A DNA stretch of 64,000 bases, taken from Synechococcus sp. PROS-9-1 (lineage in GTDB: Bacteria; Cyanobacteriota; Cyanobacteriia; PCC-6307; Cyanobiaceae). How positions within the stretch are numbered: the first letter of the stretch is position 1; each line of letters begins with the position of its first letter. The DNA lies in NCBI RefSeq assembly GCF_014279775.1, contig NZ_CP047961.1, positions 2,046,001-2,110,000 of the forward strand, in the 5' to 3' direction. Positions 27,558 through 37,473 of the stretch are shown here, piece by piece. A program made the position numbers and the translations under genes. The notes beneath the pieces were generated by a model. That model was not told the DNA's origin and searched no databases. It saw nothing but the letters and a program-made list of their open reading frames with translations.

Positions 27558-28739
27558 ATGCTGCCAAGTTCCGACAACGTCTTGACTCAATCGGCACCGA
27601 TTGGCCTCGACCATCAAGCCACAACGCCATGTCACAAGGATGTGGTGAAGGCCATGGAGCCCTGGTGGAGTGAACTGTGGGGCAATCCTTCTAGCCGGCA
27701 GCATCGGCTAGGGCTGACGGCCGCCGCCGCCGTGCAAGTGGCCCGAGAACAATTAAGCGATTGCTTGAATTGCTCAAGCGAACAGCTGGTCTTCACCAGC
27801 GGGGCCACAGAGGCCAACAACATTGCCCTGCTCGGTCATGCACGAGCCATCGCCCGAGAGAGGGGGCAAGCAGGGCATTTGATCAGCATGGTCAGCGAAC
27901 ATCACGCAGTTCTCGATCCGCTTCAGCAGCTTCAGCGAGAAGGCTTTCGCATCACCCTTCTCCCGCCAGGGCCGGATGGTCTCCTCGACCCAAAAAAGCT
28001 TGAGGACGCCATCACCAAAGACACCCAATTGGTGAGTGTGATGCTGGCCAATAACGAAATCGGCGTCATCCAGCCACTCCCTGAAGTCGCGGCCATCTGC
28101 AGAGATCAGGGTGTGACGCTGCATAGCGATGCCGCTCAAGCCTTCGGCCACATCCCCTTAGACAGCCAACGTCTTGGCGCAGATTTTCTCAGCCTTAGCG
28201 CCCACAAGCTGAATGGACCCAAAGGGGTCGGCGCCCTGATCTGCAACCTGGACTTAGCGGTCGAGCCGCTGCAATGGGGAGGGGGGCAAGAACGGGGGTT
28301 GAGACCTGGCACCTTGCCGGTGCCACTCATCATCGGATTTGCCAAAGCGGCCGAGTTGGCACGAAGCGATCTCGCTAGCCGCAGTCAGCGCCTCGAACGT
28401 TTGCGCAATCGACTTTGGGAGGGCCTGAAGCAGAGGCAGCCCACGGTGCTTCTCAACGGAGATGCCATCGAGAGACTGCCGCACAATCTCAACATCACGA
28501 TTCCAGGCATCTCCGGAAGCAAGCTGCATCGAGCACTGAGATCCCGCGTGGCCTGTAGCAGTGGATCGGCCTGCAGTCGCGGTGAACCGTCCCATGTGCT
28601 GATGGCCTTAGGTCGAAGCCGCCAAGAGGCGGAAGCCTCCCTACGACTCAGCCTGGGGCGAAGCACCACGGAGCACGAGATCGACCAAGCCATTCAGGCA
28701 ATTAACGACGTCATCCACCAATTGCGTCATAAACCATGA
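27558..28739 (+). CDS. Cysteine desulfurase (NifS/IscS-like)
   Basis: PLP enzyme that takes sulfur from cysteine for Fe-S clusters and tRNA thiolation. 393 residues. GLDHQATTPC opens the family pattern, SGATEANNIA binds PLP, the Schiff-base lysine is K217 in LSAHKLNGPKG, and the persulfide Cys is C339 in CSSGSACSRG. These fit group I (IscS/NifS) rather than SufS. The conserved domain starts at ATG 27558; longer in-frame extension upstream (to 27315) is antisense to the secreted protein gene and rejected. Confidence 0.92.
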   Translation: MLPSSDNVLTQSAPIGLDHQATTPCHKDVVKAMEPWWSELWGNPSSRQHRLGLTAAAAVQVAREQLSDCLNCSSEQLVFTSGATEANNIALLGHARAIARERGQAGHLISMVSEHHAVLDPLQQLQREGFRITLLPPGPDGLLDPKKLEDAITKDTQLVSVMLANNEIGVIQPLPEVAAICRDQGVTLHSDAAQAFGHIPLDSQRLGADFLSLSAHKLNGPKGVGALICNLDLAVEPLQWGGGQERGLRPGTLPVPLIIGFAKAAELARSDLASRSQRLERLRNRLWEGLKQRQPTVLLNGDAIERLPHNLNITIPGISGSKLHRALRSRVACSSGSACSRGEPSHVLMALGRSRQEAEASLRLSLGRSTTEHEIDQAIQAINDVIHQLRHKP

Positions 28740-28794
28740 AATAAATGGTGCTGCTCGCTACTTTCCGGCCAAGCCTTTTCATCAACATCTGGCC

Positions 28795-29553
28795 ATGAGC
28801 GACACCACGGAGAGCAGCAGGCTCCACGTCCTGCAAGCAATTGAAGATGGCTGGTCAGGCTTCTGCAAAGCCCCATTGCCCTTTGTGCTTTTCACCCTGC
28901 TATCGGGGGCGTTAGGGCTGATCTTTCAGGTGATGAGCCATGCAGCCACCATCAGATCCTCTGCAGGATCAGGCTTCGATCCAGGCACGGTCCTGCTGAT
29001 GATTGTCTCCGTGATTGGCAGCACCGTGATCAGCCTATGGGCGGTTACAGGTCTGATTCGCGGAGCATGGAAGGCCCTTAGTGGCCATAAGCCCTCCTTT
29101 GGAGACCTCACCCACTGGGATGGCCAAGCCGCAGGTCGCCTGTTCATTAACCAGCTAGTGCTGGCCGTTGTTCTTGCGATCATTTTGTTCATCGCCATTG
29201 CCATCGGCACGGGCCTGTTCCAGATCAATCAGGCCTTGGCCGTGATTCCTGGCCTCGTGGCTGGCATCGTGTTCCTGTATTTGGGAGTGAACCAAAAGTT
29301 CCTTCCCTTCATCGCGATCATGGGAGAGGGCCATCCTCTTCAAAAAATCCAGCGCGGCAGAGCCGTCGTGGATCCCAACTGGGGGTGGATGCTCTTGCTC
29401 CTGATCGTGGAAGTTGTGATCCTGGGCCTTGGACTTCTACTCAACGGAGTGGGCCTTCTGGTGGCTAGCCCCTTGGTGATCTGCATCTCAACAGCGGCCT
29501 ATCGCCAACTGTTTGGCACAGAAGACCAAACCGGTTTTCTTAGCGAGAGCTGA
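28795..29553 (+). CDS. Integral membrane protein of unknown function
   Basis: 252 residues with about six membrane helices: an N-terminal amphipathic leader (AIEDGWSGFCKAPLPFVLF), helices around 25-45, 65-92, 120-150, 155-175 and 200-235. The pattern of two helices, then GAWKALSGHKPSFGDL, resembles DUF975/YIP1-like or GDPD-membrane families without a clear hit from inspection. It follows the desulfurase by 55 bases on the same strand. Its last 14 bases overlap the convergent DUF456 gene, and its probable terminator lies within that gene. Confidence 0.65.
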   Translation: MSDTTESSRLHVLQAIEDGWSGFCKAPLPFVLFTLLSGALGLIFQVMSHAATIRSSAGSGFDPGTVLLMIVSVIGSTVISLWAVTGLIRGAWKALSGHKPSFGDLTHWDGQAAGRLFINQLVLAVVLAIILFIAIAIGTGLFQINQALAVIPGLVAGIVFLYLGVNQKFLPFIAIMGEGHPLQKIQRGRAVVDPNWGWMLLLLIVEVVILGLGLLLNGVGLLVASPLVICISTAAYRQLFGTEDQTGFLSES

Positions 29554-30088
29554 GTCCAATAAAAGCCGCCACACCGAGCAGTGCCAAGGCCAGTTGAGCC
29601 AGACGACTCACCAGAAGTCCGGCCACAACAGCCAATCCCACCACGGATCCCTGGCGCAGCGCCTCAAGCCACCCCAAATTCCGGGGTGGCTTTTTTGTGA
29701 CCCAGGTCTCCACCGCCAGCGCACCAAGCCAAGGGCCGAACAAGGCCCCAAGCAGTGGGCCTCCAAAAGGCAAGGCCGGAAGCAGGCCCAACACTGCCAA
29801 GAGCAGCCCCACCCCGGCACCTGCTGCAGACCAACGGCTGGCCTTGAGACGCGCCGATGCAAGGCCCAAAGCCAACAGGTCGGCCACAAGGCCCAGACCA
29901 AACAACACCAAAGCGACAACGAGCTCAGGCCAGGCCTGTTGCCATCCGACAGCAACGATCCAAATCAATCCACCCACCGGAAGCCAAATCAAGCCTGGAA
30001 GCAGGGGAAAGAGCGTGCCCGGAATCGCCAGCAGCTGCACCAACAGCGCCATCCACCACCACCAATCTGAAGACCAAGGGATGCTCAT
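29540..30088 (-). CDS. DUF456 membrane protein
   Basis: 182 residues, five or six helices, matching the DUF456 family: [21 protein letters not shown] at the N terminus and [22 protein letters not shown] in the middle, with the Gly-rich helix repeats typical of it. Function unknown; no charged catalytic motif. It follows rsmH with a four-base overlap (29540-30088 against 30085), so it is probably cotranscribed. A plus-strand terminator structure lies antisense inside it (29666-29696). Confidence 0.8.
   Translation of the reverse strand: MSIPWSSDWWWWMALLVQLLAIPGTLFPLLPGLIWLPVGGLIWIVAVGWQQAWPELVVALVLFGLGLVADLLALGLASARLKASRWSAAGAGVGLLLAVLGLLPALPFGGPLLGALFGPWLGALAVETWVTKKPPRNLGWLEALRQGSVVGLAVVAGLLVSRLAQLALALLGVAAFIGLSSR
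29666..29696 (+). terminator. Plus-strand terminator inside the DUF456 gene
   Basis: Perfect 10-base arms aagccacccc (29666-29675) and ggggtggctt (29683-29692) with a seven-base loop; the T run (29691-29696) overlaps the end of the right arm. This is a textbook intrinsic terminator for plus-strand transcripts, 113 bases after the membrane-protein gene ending at 29553. On the minus strand no U run follows. Confidence 0.8.
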
Positions 30089-31017
30089 CCCTCAGGCCGA
30101 GCGGTGTCGGGCCTCCGCCTGGCAATTCTGAGTTTTGCGCTGCGACTGCGCGGATTGTCTGCCTGCTCCTGTTCTGACGCCATCAACGGTTTGCGCGTGA
30201 CCCGTTCGAGCCGCTCGTCCTGAAGAAAGGCGGTTTTAACCCGGCGGTCCTCCAACGAATGAAAACTGATGATCGCGAGGAGACCATCAGGCTTCAGCCA
30301 ACCGGGCGCAATCTGCAGCAATCGGTCCAGCACTCCCAGTTCATCGTTCACAGCAATCCGCAATGCCTGAAAGGTGCGCGTGGCGGGATGAATCCTTCCC
30401 CGCCTGGCTTTCGGGGGGTAACAACCAGCCACGGCATAGGCCAACGCCGCCGTGCCCGAATAGGCGCCTTCTGCCTCCAGATCCGCCTTGATCCGTCGAG
30501 CAATCCTGCGAGACAAGCGTTCCTCGCCAAAGGCGTAAATCAAGTCAGCCAGGGCATTCACATCCAGCCGCTCGATCAGATCCGCTGCCGTTTCAGCTCC
30601 AGCCGCTGGGTTCATGCGCATGTCCAAAGGACCATCCAGCCGGAAGCTGAATCCTCTGGAGGCCACATCTAATTGGGGACTGCTCACCCCAAGGTCTGCC
30701 AGCACCAGCGACACCTGTTCCTGTGGTTCAAACGCAGCAAAGTTGACCGGCACGATCTGGACGCGCTCAAGGAAGGGCTCCAGCCTGGAAGCAGCAGCAG
30801 CCCTGGCCGTGGGGTCCTGATCCAAGCCAAGCAAACGCAAGCCAGGACAGCGTTCCAAGATGAGTTTGCTATGCCCACCACCGCCAAGAGTGGCGTCAAT
30901 CACAGCTGTGTTCTGCCAAAGGGATGGGGGCTGCTCAGACAAAATCCGCATCAGCGTTTCAGCCAATACGGGCACGTGGCTGAACGCCACACCGGAAGAC
31001 AGCGAGTGATCGGGCAT
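30085..31017 (-). CDS. rsmH: 16S rRNA (cytosine-1402-N4)-methyltransferase
   Basis: RsmH/MraW methylates C1402 of 16S rRNA. 310 residues. Marks: [30 protein letters not shown] (SAM motif), [30 protein letters not shown], and the C-terminal [15 protein letters not shown] and KPLMAS. Divergent from ndhH across 45 bases; DUF456 follows with a four-base overlap. It is not next to the division/cell-wall cluster as in many bacteria. Confidence 0.96.
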   Translation of the reverse strand: MPDHSLSSGVAFSHVPVLAETLMRILSEQPPSLWQNTAVIDATLGGGGHSKLILERCPGLRLLGLDQDPTARAAAASRLEPFLERVQIVPVNFAAFEPQEQVSLVLADLGVSSPQLDVASRGFSFRLDGPLDMRMNPAAGAETAADLIERLDVNALADLIYAFGEERLSRRIARRIKADLEAEGAYSGTAALAYAVAGCYPPKARRGRIHPATRTFQALRIAVNDELGVLDRLLQIAPGWLKPDGLLAIISFHSLEDRRVKTAFLQDERLERVTRKPLMASEQEQADNPRSRSAKLRIARRRPDTARPEG

Positions 31018-31062
31018 CGGTCCTTCCTAAGATCCCGATAACGCAATGAACCTCGGCTCACC

Positions 31063-32247
31063 ATGACGCAGCTGGAAACGCGCACCGAGCCGATGGTGGT
31101 CAACTTCGGCCCCCATCACCCCTCCATGCATGGGGTGCTGAGGCTCGTCGTAACCCTGGACGGTGAAGACGTTGTGGATTGCGAGCCGGTGATCGGCTAC
31201 CTCCACCGCGGCATGGAGAAGATCGCCGAGAACCGCACCAACGTGATGTACGTGCCCTACGTGAGCCGTATGGACTACGCCGCGGGCATGTTTTATGAAG
31301 CCATCGTGGTGAACGCTCCTGAGCGCCTCGCCAATATCCCGGTGCCCAAGAGGGCTAGCTACATCCGGGTCTTGATGCTGGAGCTCAACCGGATCGCCAA
31401 CCACCTGCTTTGGCTTGGCCCCTTCCTCGCTGATGTTGGTGCCCAAACACCGTTCTTTTACATCTTCCGTGAACGGGAGATGATCTACGACCTCTGGGAA
31501 GCGGCCACGGGCCAGCGACTCATCAACAACAACTATTTCCGCATCGGTGGCGTTGCCGCCGATTTGCCCTGGGGCTGGTTGGAAAAATGTCGGGATTTTT
31601 GCGACTGGTTTGGTCCAAAAATCGATGAGTACGAAAAACTCATCACCAACAACCCAATTTTCCGTCGCCGCATTGAAGGGCTTGGCGTGATCGGCAGAGA
31701 AGAGGCGATCAATTGGAGCTTGTCAGGTCCAATGCTGCGAGCTTCCGGTGTGCCTTGGGATCTCCGCAAGGTGGATCATTACGAGTGTTACGACGATTTC
31801 GATTGGGATGTGGTCTGCGAGAAGGAGGGTGACTGCTTTGCTCGCTATCGCGTCCGCATCGAAGAGATGCGTCAATCGCTAAAAATCCTGCGCCAAGCCT
31901 GCGACATGATCCCCGGCGGCCCCACCGAAAATCTCGAAGCCCACCGCATGGCGGAAGGGAAAGACAGTCCCTTTGCAGGATTCGACTACCAATACGTGGC
32001 CAAAAAAGTGGCGCCTACGTTCAAGATCCCGAATGGCGAGCTGTACACCCGCCTGGAATCAGGCAAAGGCGAAATCGGAGTGTTCATCCAGGGCAACAAC
32101 GATGTGACCCCCTGGCGCTTCAAGATCAGGGCCGCTGACAGCAACAACCTCCAAATCCTTCCTCACATCCTCAAGGGACACAAAGTTGCCGACATCATGG
32201 CGATCTTGGGCTCGATCGACGTGATCATGGGATCCGTTGATCGCTGA
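31063..32247 (+). CDS. ndhH: NDH-1 subunit H (49-kDa type)
   Basis: Peripheral-arm subunit (NuoD type, 394 residues) lining the quinone site, derived from hydrogenase large subunits. Marks: [17 protein letters not shown] at 15-31 (quinone-site loop), [36 protein letters not shown], and the C-terminal [14 protein letters not shown], identical in style to cyanobacterial NdhH. It stands apart from the ndhAIGE and ndhFD groups, as in other cyanobacteria. A DHNA-CoA thioesterase follows 29 bases on. Confidence 0.97.
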   Translation: MTQLETRTEPMVVNFGPHHPSMHGVLRLVVTLDGEDVVDCEPVIGYLHRGMEKIAENRTNVMYVPYVSRMDYAAGMFYEAIVVNAPERLANIPVPKRASYIRVLMLELNRIANHLLWLGPFLADVGAQTPFFYIFREREMIYDLWEAATGQRLINNNYFRIGGVAADLPWGWLEKCRDFCDWFGPKIDEYEKLITNNPIFRRRIEGLGVIGREEAINWSLSGPMLRASGVPWDLRKVDHYECYDDFDWDVVCEKEGDCFARYRVRIEEMRQSLKILRQACDMIPGGPTENLEAHRMAEGKDSPFAGFDYQYVAKKVAPTFKIPNGELYTRLESGKGEIGVFIQGNNDVTPWRFKIRAADSNNLQILPHILKGHKVADIMAILGSIDVIMGSVDR

Positions 32248-32276
32248 CCACTCTGGAGTCCTGACGCAACTGAACC

Positions 32277-32741
32277 TTGGCCTTTCGTTCCCCAGATGAG
32301 TGGTTAAAGCTTGAGCGCATCGTGCGTTTTGGCGATACCGATGCAGCTGGTGTGATGCACTTCCACCAACTGTTGCGCTGGTGCCATGAAGCATGGGAGG
32401 ACAGTCTTGAGCGCTACGGGATTGCCGCAGCGGATCTTTTTCCTGGATGCAGAGCAGCACAAGATCCACCAATCATCGCTTTGCCGGTGGTGCACTGCGC
32501 AGCCGATTTTTTACGTCCTGTGCATGGTGGCGATCACTTAGTCGTGACACTGACGCCGACCAGGGTGGATCCCAGCCAATACGAGGTGCGCTTCCTCTTT
32601 CAAATCGACGACACCAACGTCGCCAAAGGGATCATTCGCCAACTGGCAATCAACGCTGAAACGCGACGACGCTGTGCTTTGCCAGAAGCAATCGATCGCT
32701 GGCTGGAAGCATCAGCAATCGGCACCATTGGAACGCTCTAA
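32277..32741 (+). CDS. 1,4-dihydroxy-2-naphthoyl-CoA hydrolase (hotdog thioesterase)
   Basis: 154-residue 4HBT-type hotdog thioesterase. The active-site motif is RFGDTDAAGVMHFHQLLRW with the catalytic Asp at D22 (second Asp), like Synechocystis Slr0204, which splits DHNA-CoA in phylloquinone synthesis. The adjoining menE, menC, menA and menF support the assignment. The start is TTG 32277. Its last 30 bases overlap menE on the other strand, so it is convergent with the rest of the men genes. Confidence 0.88.
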   Translation: MAFRSPDEWLKLERIVRFGDTDAAGVMHFHQLLRWCHEAWEDSLERYGIAAADLFPGCRAAQDPPIIALPVVHCAADFLRPVHGGDHLVVTLTPTRVDPSQYEVRFLFQIDDTNVAKGIIRQLAINAETRRRCALPEAIDRWLEASAIGTIGTL

Positions 32742-34001
32742 ATCCTTCAGCCAAGCCCGCCAGTGTGTGCGCTCCCACTTGCCAGCAGTGGTTGACGCAA
32801 GATCAGCACAGTGATGCCAACGCCGCGGTCGTTCTGGCGGCAACCAACGATCCGTCAGGGTCTTGATCGAAAGCATTGCTGCTACGGATCTGGCAGGGTC
32901 TTGCTCCGCTTCCTGCCAACACACCAGTGCTTCGAGGCGCTCCCCCCATTCGCGGTCGTGAACGCCGAGAAACAGCACTGCTTTCAGCGGGAGGCCAACC
33001 TCTCGCGCAGCAGCCATCAAGCGAGCCTCTAGCTGCTCTGGGAAGACCGTGATCCCACCGGAGTGAATCGCACCATCCAGGCGGCCCAGCAGCGTGAGCT
33101 GCGGAGTTGCCGCAGACCCTTGAAAACAAGCAGCGTCTCCAGAGCTCCACCAGCCATCCGCATCGGTCAGGGGTCTAAAAGACGGCTGCCTCGATCGTGC
33201 AGCCAGCGATCCATCCCCATCAGGCTTCCAACGGCCTATCGCGAGACGCCTGCAGCGCACCGCCAGCGCACCGTTCGCCTCCACCCGCAGCTCAACGTCA
33301 TCGAGGGGCTCACCCACTCCCTCTTCCCCATCCAGAAAGCGCTCAGGGGATTGAGCCACCACCATCGCGGACGTTTCTGTGGACCCATAACAAGGCGCAA
33401 GCTTGATCCCCAGCGCGCGGGCCTTCGCAGCAAGCTCGGATGGCAACGCTGCTCCACCCACCCAAATCAGCGCCATCGCTTGCAACCAGAGCACACCTGC
33501 AGGATCGGCCAACAAGCGCCCGAGCTGAGTGGGCACGAGTGAAAGCACCATCGGCATGGAGTCCCAATCGGAGCGCTGACAGGACTCCTTCAGCAAAGCC
33601 TGAGGGCTTTTCATCAAAGCTGGTGACAGCCATACATGGGCAACATTCCACTGCTGAGCTCGCCACCAAGGCATCAAGCCACTGATGTGCTGAAAGGGCA
33701 GCGGATTCCAAACGATCACTTGCGATGCATTTAGTCCGAGCGCATGCAACCAACGGCCAGTCGCCGCGGCCGATCGATCCAAATGGATTGATGGCTGAAG
33801 ACAAAGCTGTCGACCACCGCTGCTTCCACCGGTGGAAAGAACCAATCCAGGCCCCGCCGGCAGAGCCTTAGGAGCCTCAAGCAGAACATCCTGGGGACCC
33901 AGTAAGCGCACCCAATTCCCCCGCTCGAGGGCAGGAAGGAGAGATCCAGCCACAGTGGATGGGCTCTCTGGATCACATCGCAACTGTTCAAGGATGCTCA
34001 T
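32712..34001 (-). CDS. menE: o-Succinylbenzoate-CoA ligase
   Basis: AMP-forming ligase that activates OSB to OSB-CoA in phylloquinone synthesis. The P-loop-like STGGSSGGRQ, then APCYGSTETSAMV (adenylate-binding), WWSSGDAA and LLGRLDGAIHSGGITVFPEQ (A8-like hinge, with the usual K-G replaced by H-S-G) are visible. 429 residues, shorter than the E. coli enzyme but common in picocyanobacteria. It overlaps menC by 14 bases and is the last gene of menA-menC-menE. Confidence 0.9.
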   Translation of the reverse strand: MSILEQLRCDPESPSTVAGSLLPALERGNWVRLLGPQDVLLEAPKALPAGPGLVLSTGGSSGGRQLCLQPSIHLDRSAAATGRWLHALGLNASQVIVWNPLPFQHISGLMPWWRAQQWNVAHVWLSPALMKSPQALLKESCQRSDWDSMPMVLSLVPTQLGRLLADPAGVLWLQAMALIWVGGAALPSELAAKARALGIKLAPCYGSTETSAMVVAQSPERFLDGEEGVGEPLDDVELRVEANGALAVRCRRLAIGRWKPDGDGSLAARSRQPSFRPLTDADGWWSSGDAACFQGSAATPQLTLLGRLDGAIHSGGITVFPEQLEARLMAAAREVGLPLKAVLFLGVHDREWGERLEALVCWQEAEQDPARSVAAMLSIKTLTDRWLPPERPRRWHHCADLASTTAGKWERTHWRAWLKDLERSNGADC

Positions 34002-34992
34002 CGCACTCCTCGCTCATCTCAGCTGCGGCCCACACCTCTGCCGGATCGGGACTAAACAACGGGCCAGCTGGACACCACCCCGGGGCCAAGCCAGGAGCTG
34101 CCGGGGTTTCCCCTTGAGCCTGGAGGGCCGCTAAGTGCGCCAACCAGCGACCACCGATCCCGGTTTCAAACGCTGTGCTCAGCATGAGGCGAGGCCTGCC
34201 CCGAAGCAGATCCCGCAGGAGAGGCCTTGGGTCTCCCTCCAACAAGGGTCGGCGCACCTGCCAGCTCTCCCAATGATCACGCCAGGTGGGATAGGCCTGC
34301 AAGGACTCATCCAGAGCCACCGGCACCACCGCAGCGATGGCCTGAAGGCCCTCCCAATCATCGGCCGCAAGCGGTTGCTCTAACCACTCCAGGCGCGAAT
34401 CTCCACGAAGCCGCTCCACCCATTGCCAAGCCTGAAGCCTGTCCCAGCCACCATTGGCATCCAGCCGCAAACGTGCCAAAGCCGGAAGCTTGTCGAGCAG
34501 ACCCTGGAGCAAGCACCACTCCTCCTCGTGATCGCAGACCGCCACCTTCCACTTCAGCGTGAACGGCAGGTTGGGATCCACTGAGGCCAGCAGGCGATCC
34601 AGTACATCCCGCATCGCGACTCCTGCCGGCAACAAGAACGCCGACATTGGCGCCTGGAGCCAACCAGCAGAGGAGGCACTCCCCAGTTCGCCATCAAGCT
34701 CAGCCAGGGCAGCACCAATGGCGAAAGCCAACGCAGCTGGACCTGTTGCGATCCAGTGTTCAAGGCTGCTGACAGTCCAGACCACCCCAAGCCCCATCAT
34801 CCGAACCAAGGCGGCCTGGCAAGCCTCATGCTGTTCAGCCTCCAAGGGCGACACCTCTCCCCAACCAAGACGGCCGGCCGAGTCTTCTAAGCGCAACACC
34901 CAACCGCGACGGTGCTGCAACACTCCGGCAGCGGTGTGCAACGGCCGGTTGAGGTTGAACCCATAGGGCTTGATCTGCAACCGAAGCTCCAT
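33988..34992 (-). CDS. menC: o-Succinylbenzoate synthase
   Basis: Enolase-superfamily enzyme that dehydrates SHCHC to OSB. The TLKWKVAV stretch carries the K-x-K catalytic lysine, LRLDANGGW and WLEQPL and ALDES give the metal ligands, and a later lysine is less clear. ATG 34992 (334 residues) lies six bases after the menA stop; a TTG three codons earlier would overlap it. Cotranscribed with menA and menE. Confidence 0.88.
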   Translation of the reverse strand: MELRLQIKPYGFNLNRPLHTAAGVLQHRRGWVLRLEDSAGRLGWGEVSPLEAEQHEACQAALVRMMGLGVVWTVSSLEHWIATGPAALAFAIGAALAELDGELGSASSAGWLQAPMSAFLLPAGVAMRDVLDRLLASVDPNLPFTLKWKVAVCDHEEEWCLLQGLLDKLPALARLRLDANGGWDRLQAWQWVERLRGDSRLEWLEQPLAADDWEGLQAIAAVVPVALDESLQAYPTWRDHWESWQVRRPLLEGDPRPLLRDLLRGRPRLMLSTAFETGIGGRWLAHLAALQAQGETPAAPGLAPGWCPAGPLFSPDPAEVWAAAEMSEECDEHP

Positions 34993-34997
34993 GCCTT

Positions 34998-35906
34998 TCA
35001 ACTCAGGAGGGGTCCCAGCGCTAATCCCGCACTTAAGCCAAGACCGTTGAGAGTCTGAAAACGGAGCGCCAAAAATTTGCTACCAGCGATTCGATCCGGT
35101 TCGGCATGGTGATCTCGAAGCAAACGAATCAGCGCTGCTGCCGCTGGTAGGCCAATCGCGCCGAATAGGGCCGTGAGCGGCCAATCACCGTGAACGACTG
35201 GCACCCATTCCAGCGCGAGAGTACCGGCAACAAACCAAGGCACCAAGCTGGCAGCTTTGGCCGTACCCAAGCGCACCACCGGGGAGCATTTGCCATGGGC
35301 TTCGTCCTCTTCCAGCTGATGAAAATGGGAGCAGAACAACACCAGAGACGTGGCCAAAGCAGGCCCTGAGCCAAGCATCAGCGCAAGTCCCCAAGGCACA
35401 GCTGCTTGGTTAGAAGGAGCCAGCACCAGCAGCGCAGCCGCCGTCGCAAAGGGGCCAAAAGCCAACCAGCAAATCGGCTCCCCCCATCCCCGATATCCCA
35501 AGCGAAAGGGTGGACCCTGATACAGATATCCGAGTCCACAGCTCACGAGCACAAGGGGGAGCACCGCGAACGAACTGCGCAGAGCGAGCATCAGCATCAG
35601 TCCTAAGCCAAGCATCAACGCCAAACAGGCCCAACGCCGGACAGGCCTTCGCTGCCCTACCAACGCCACGATCGAATGGGGCTTGCCAACAACATCCACA
35701 CCGGTGTCGGCATCAAACAGATCATTGCTGAGGTTTTCCCAGAGCAGCAGCAGCACCGCCGCAAGCAAAAAGCCTGAGAACTGGGACCAACGCACCCCCT
35801 CCTCGCCCCCTAGGCGCCAACCTGCCGCCAACAGCACGGGCATCACTGCAACGGAATACATCCGCCACTTAATGGCGGCCTTCCAAAGGCGTCGGCGATC
35901 GGACAT
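34998..35906 (-). CDS. menA: 2-carboxy-1,4-naphthoquinone phytyltransferase
   Basis: UbiA-type prenyltransferase that adds the phytyl chain to DHNA, making demethylphylloquinone for photosystem I. The first Asp-rich motif is ENLSNDLFDADTGVD, and the second region is FCSHFHQLEEDEAHGK. Eight or nine helices. ATG 35906 (302 residues) starts next to WKAAIKWRMYSVAVMPVLLA; an upstream in-frame ATG at 35942 shares CATG with the menF frame. It heads the menA-menC-menE unit. Confidence 0.92.
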   Translation of the reverse strand: MSDRRRLWKAAIKWRMYSVAVMPVLLAAGWRLGGEEGVRWSQFSGFLLAAVLLLLWENLSNDLFDADTGVDVVGKPHSIVALVGQRRPVRRWACLALMLGLGLMLMLALRSSFAVLPLVLVSCGLGYLYQGPPFRLGYRGWGEPICWLAFGPFATAAALLVLAPSNQAAVPWGLALMLGSGPALATSLVLFCSHFHQLEEDEAHGKCSPVVRLGTAKAASLVPWFVAGTLALEWVPVVHGDWPLTALFGAIGLPAAAALIRLLRDHHAEPDRIAGSKFLALRFQTLNGLGLSAGLALGPLLS

Positions 35907-36012
35907 GGAGTAACGGGATGCAACAGCCTGGGGATCTGGCATGGGCAGGATCCAGACACACTGCGATGTGGCTCATACATTTGAGCAGGACGCTGCACTG
36001 ATTCGCCTGGAC

Positions 36013-37446
36013 ATGACAGCCGCACTTCAACAATCAACGGCTGCTCAGCGTTTCGGCACACTGCTGGACAGGGCTCAGCGCGCCTGGCATCAGCGCCAAG
36101 TGGAGGAGGGCACGTTCAGCATCGCCCTACAGGTGCCCCCTCAGGATCCGCTGAAGCAATTGCCATGCCTGGCGCGAGAAAGCTCCTTTCAATTCTTGTG
36201 GGACAGCGCCCCAGGCCTGTGCCTCGCTGCGGCCGGTCAATGCCAACACCTTGACCTGGCAGGTCCGCGGCGATTTGAGCTGGCTCAACGTTTCAGCGAC
36301 ACCACCCTGCAACGCCTGATCAATGCCAGCCCTGAGGCGCCTTGCCAAGCCCGTTCCCGCGTACTGCTGGCCTTCAGCTTTTTCGAGCAAAGCAGGGAAC
36401 AACAGGGGAGTGTTGACAGAGTTCCCTGCCTGCAAGCGCTGCTCCCCCGCTGGCAACTCAGCAGTCATGGCCAACAAAGCTGGTTGCGGATGCACGGCCA
36501 TGCCTCCGATGCATCCGATGTGCGTGTCTTAGTGGAGGCGCTTTGGCAGATGGCCGACGCGCTCAACGCAACCTCACCTCAAGATGAGCCAGACGATGCA
36601 ATGGTCCTGGGCACCCCCGTGGGCTGCTGGCAAGAGCGCTATCGCCCCGCACTCGAGCAAGGGTTGGCGTTAGTGAATGAGGGAGCGCTGCACAAGCTGG
36701 TGTTGGCTGTGCGTCAGTCGATTGAACTCACCACACCCCTCTCTCCCTTGCGCCTGCTGGAGAGGCTGCGACATCAGCAAACCGGGAGCTGCCGCTTCCT
36801 CTGGCAGCGAGGATTCAATGATGCTTTTTTTGGAGCCTCGCCGGAACGGCTGCTCAGCCTGCGTACCGGACGGCTGCGCAGTGATGCCCTAGCAGGCACT
36901 GCTGGTCGAGGTGAAGGCGGAGACACCCTGATGCAGTCGAACAAGGACCGCCACGAACATGAGCTCGTGGTGAAGGCGATCAGCGAGAGCCTCAGAGAGG
37001 AAGGACTTCAACCCCAAAGCCCGCGGCGCCCCCAACTGGCGCGACATGGCCAACTGATCCACCTACACACCCCGATCAGTGCCGATGCCTCAGGCCACCA
37101 GGCGCTTGCCCTCGCAGCCGCACTCCACCCAACTCCCGCGGTAGCGGGACTGCCACGACGGGAGGCCATGCATTGGCTGCAAACGCTTGAACCATTCGAG
37201 CGCGGTGGCTACGCCGCGCCCATCGGTTGGATCGATCAGGCTGGGGATGCGGAATTGCGCGTTGCCATCCGCTGCGGACATCTACGCGGAAAGCAACTTG
37301 ATCTCACCGCAGGAGCGGGCCTTGTGCAGGGATCGATTGCGGAACGGGAACTGCAAGAGGTCAGCCAAAAGCTGGCCGTTCTCGCCGACCAGCTTGATCT
37401 TCACTCAGGGAGTAGGGAGCAAACGCAGTCGCAACTCCATCGATAA
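36013..37446 (+). CDS. menF: Isochorismate synthase
   Basis: Chorismate-binding enzyme that makes isochorismate, first step to phylloquinone. The C-terminal half has FFGASPERLLSL, LAGTAGRGEGGDTLMQSNKD, HEHELVVKAI, PAVAGLPRREAM and GAGLVQGSIAERELQEV, the full set for this family. 477 residues from ATG 36013; an ATG at 35941 would add 24 residues that are not clearly part of the family. Divergent from menA, so the pathway genes flank a shared promoter region of about 100 bases. Confidence 0.9.
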   Translation: MTAALQQSTAAQRFGTLLDRAQRAWHQRQVEEGTFSIALQVPPQDPLKQLPCLARESSFQFLWDSAPGLCLAAAGQCQHLDLAGPRRFELAQRFSDTTLQRLINASPEAPCQARSRVLLAFSFFEQSREQQGSVDRVPCLQALLPRWQLSSHGQQSWLRMHGHASDASDVRVLVEALWQMADALNATSPQDEPDDAMVLGTPVGCWQERYRPALEQGLALVNEGALHKLVLAVRQSIELTTPLSPLRLLERLRHQQTGSCRFLWQRGFNDAFFGASPERLLSLRTGRLRSDALAGTAGRGEGGDTLMQSNKDRHEHELVVKAISESLREEGLQPQSPRRPQLARHGQLIHLHTPISADASGHQALALAAALHPTPAVAGLPRREAMHWLQTLEPFERGGYAAPIGWIDQAGDAELRVAIRCGHLRGKQLDLTAGAGLVQGSIAERELQEVSQKLAVLADQLDLHSGSREQTQSQLHR

Positions 37447-37473
37447 CGGCTTGAGCGCATCTATCACCTGAGA

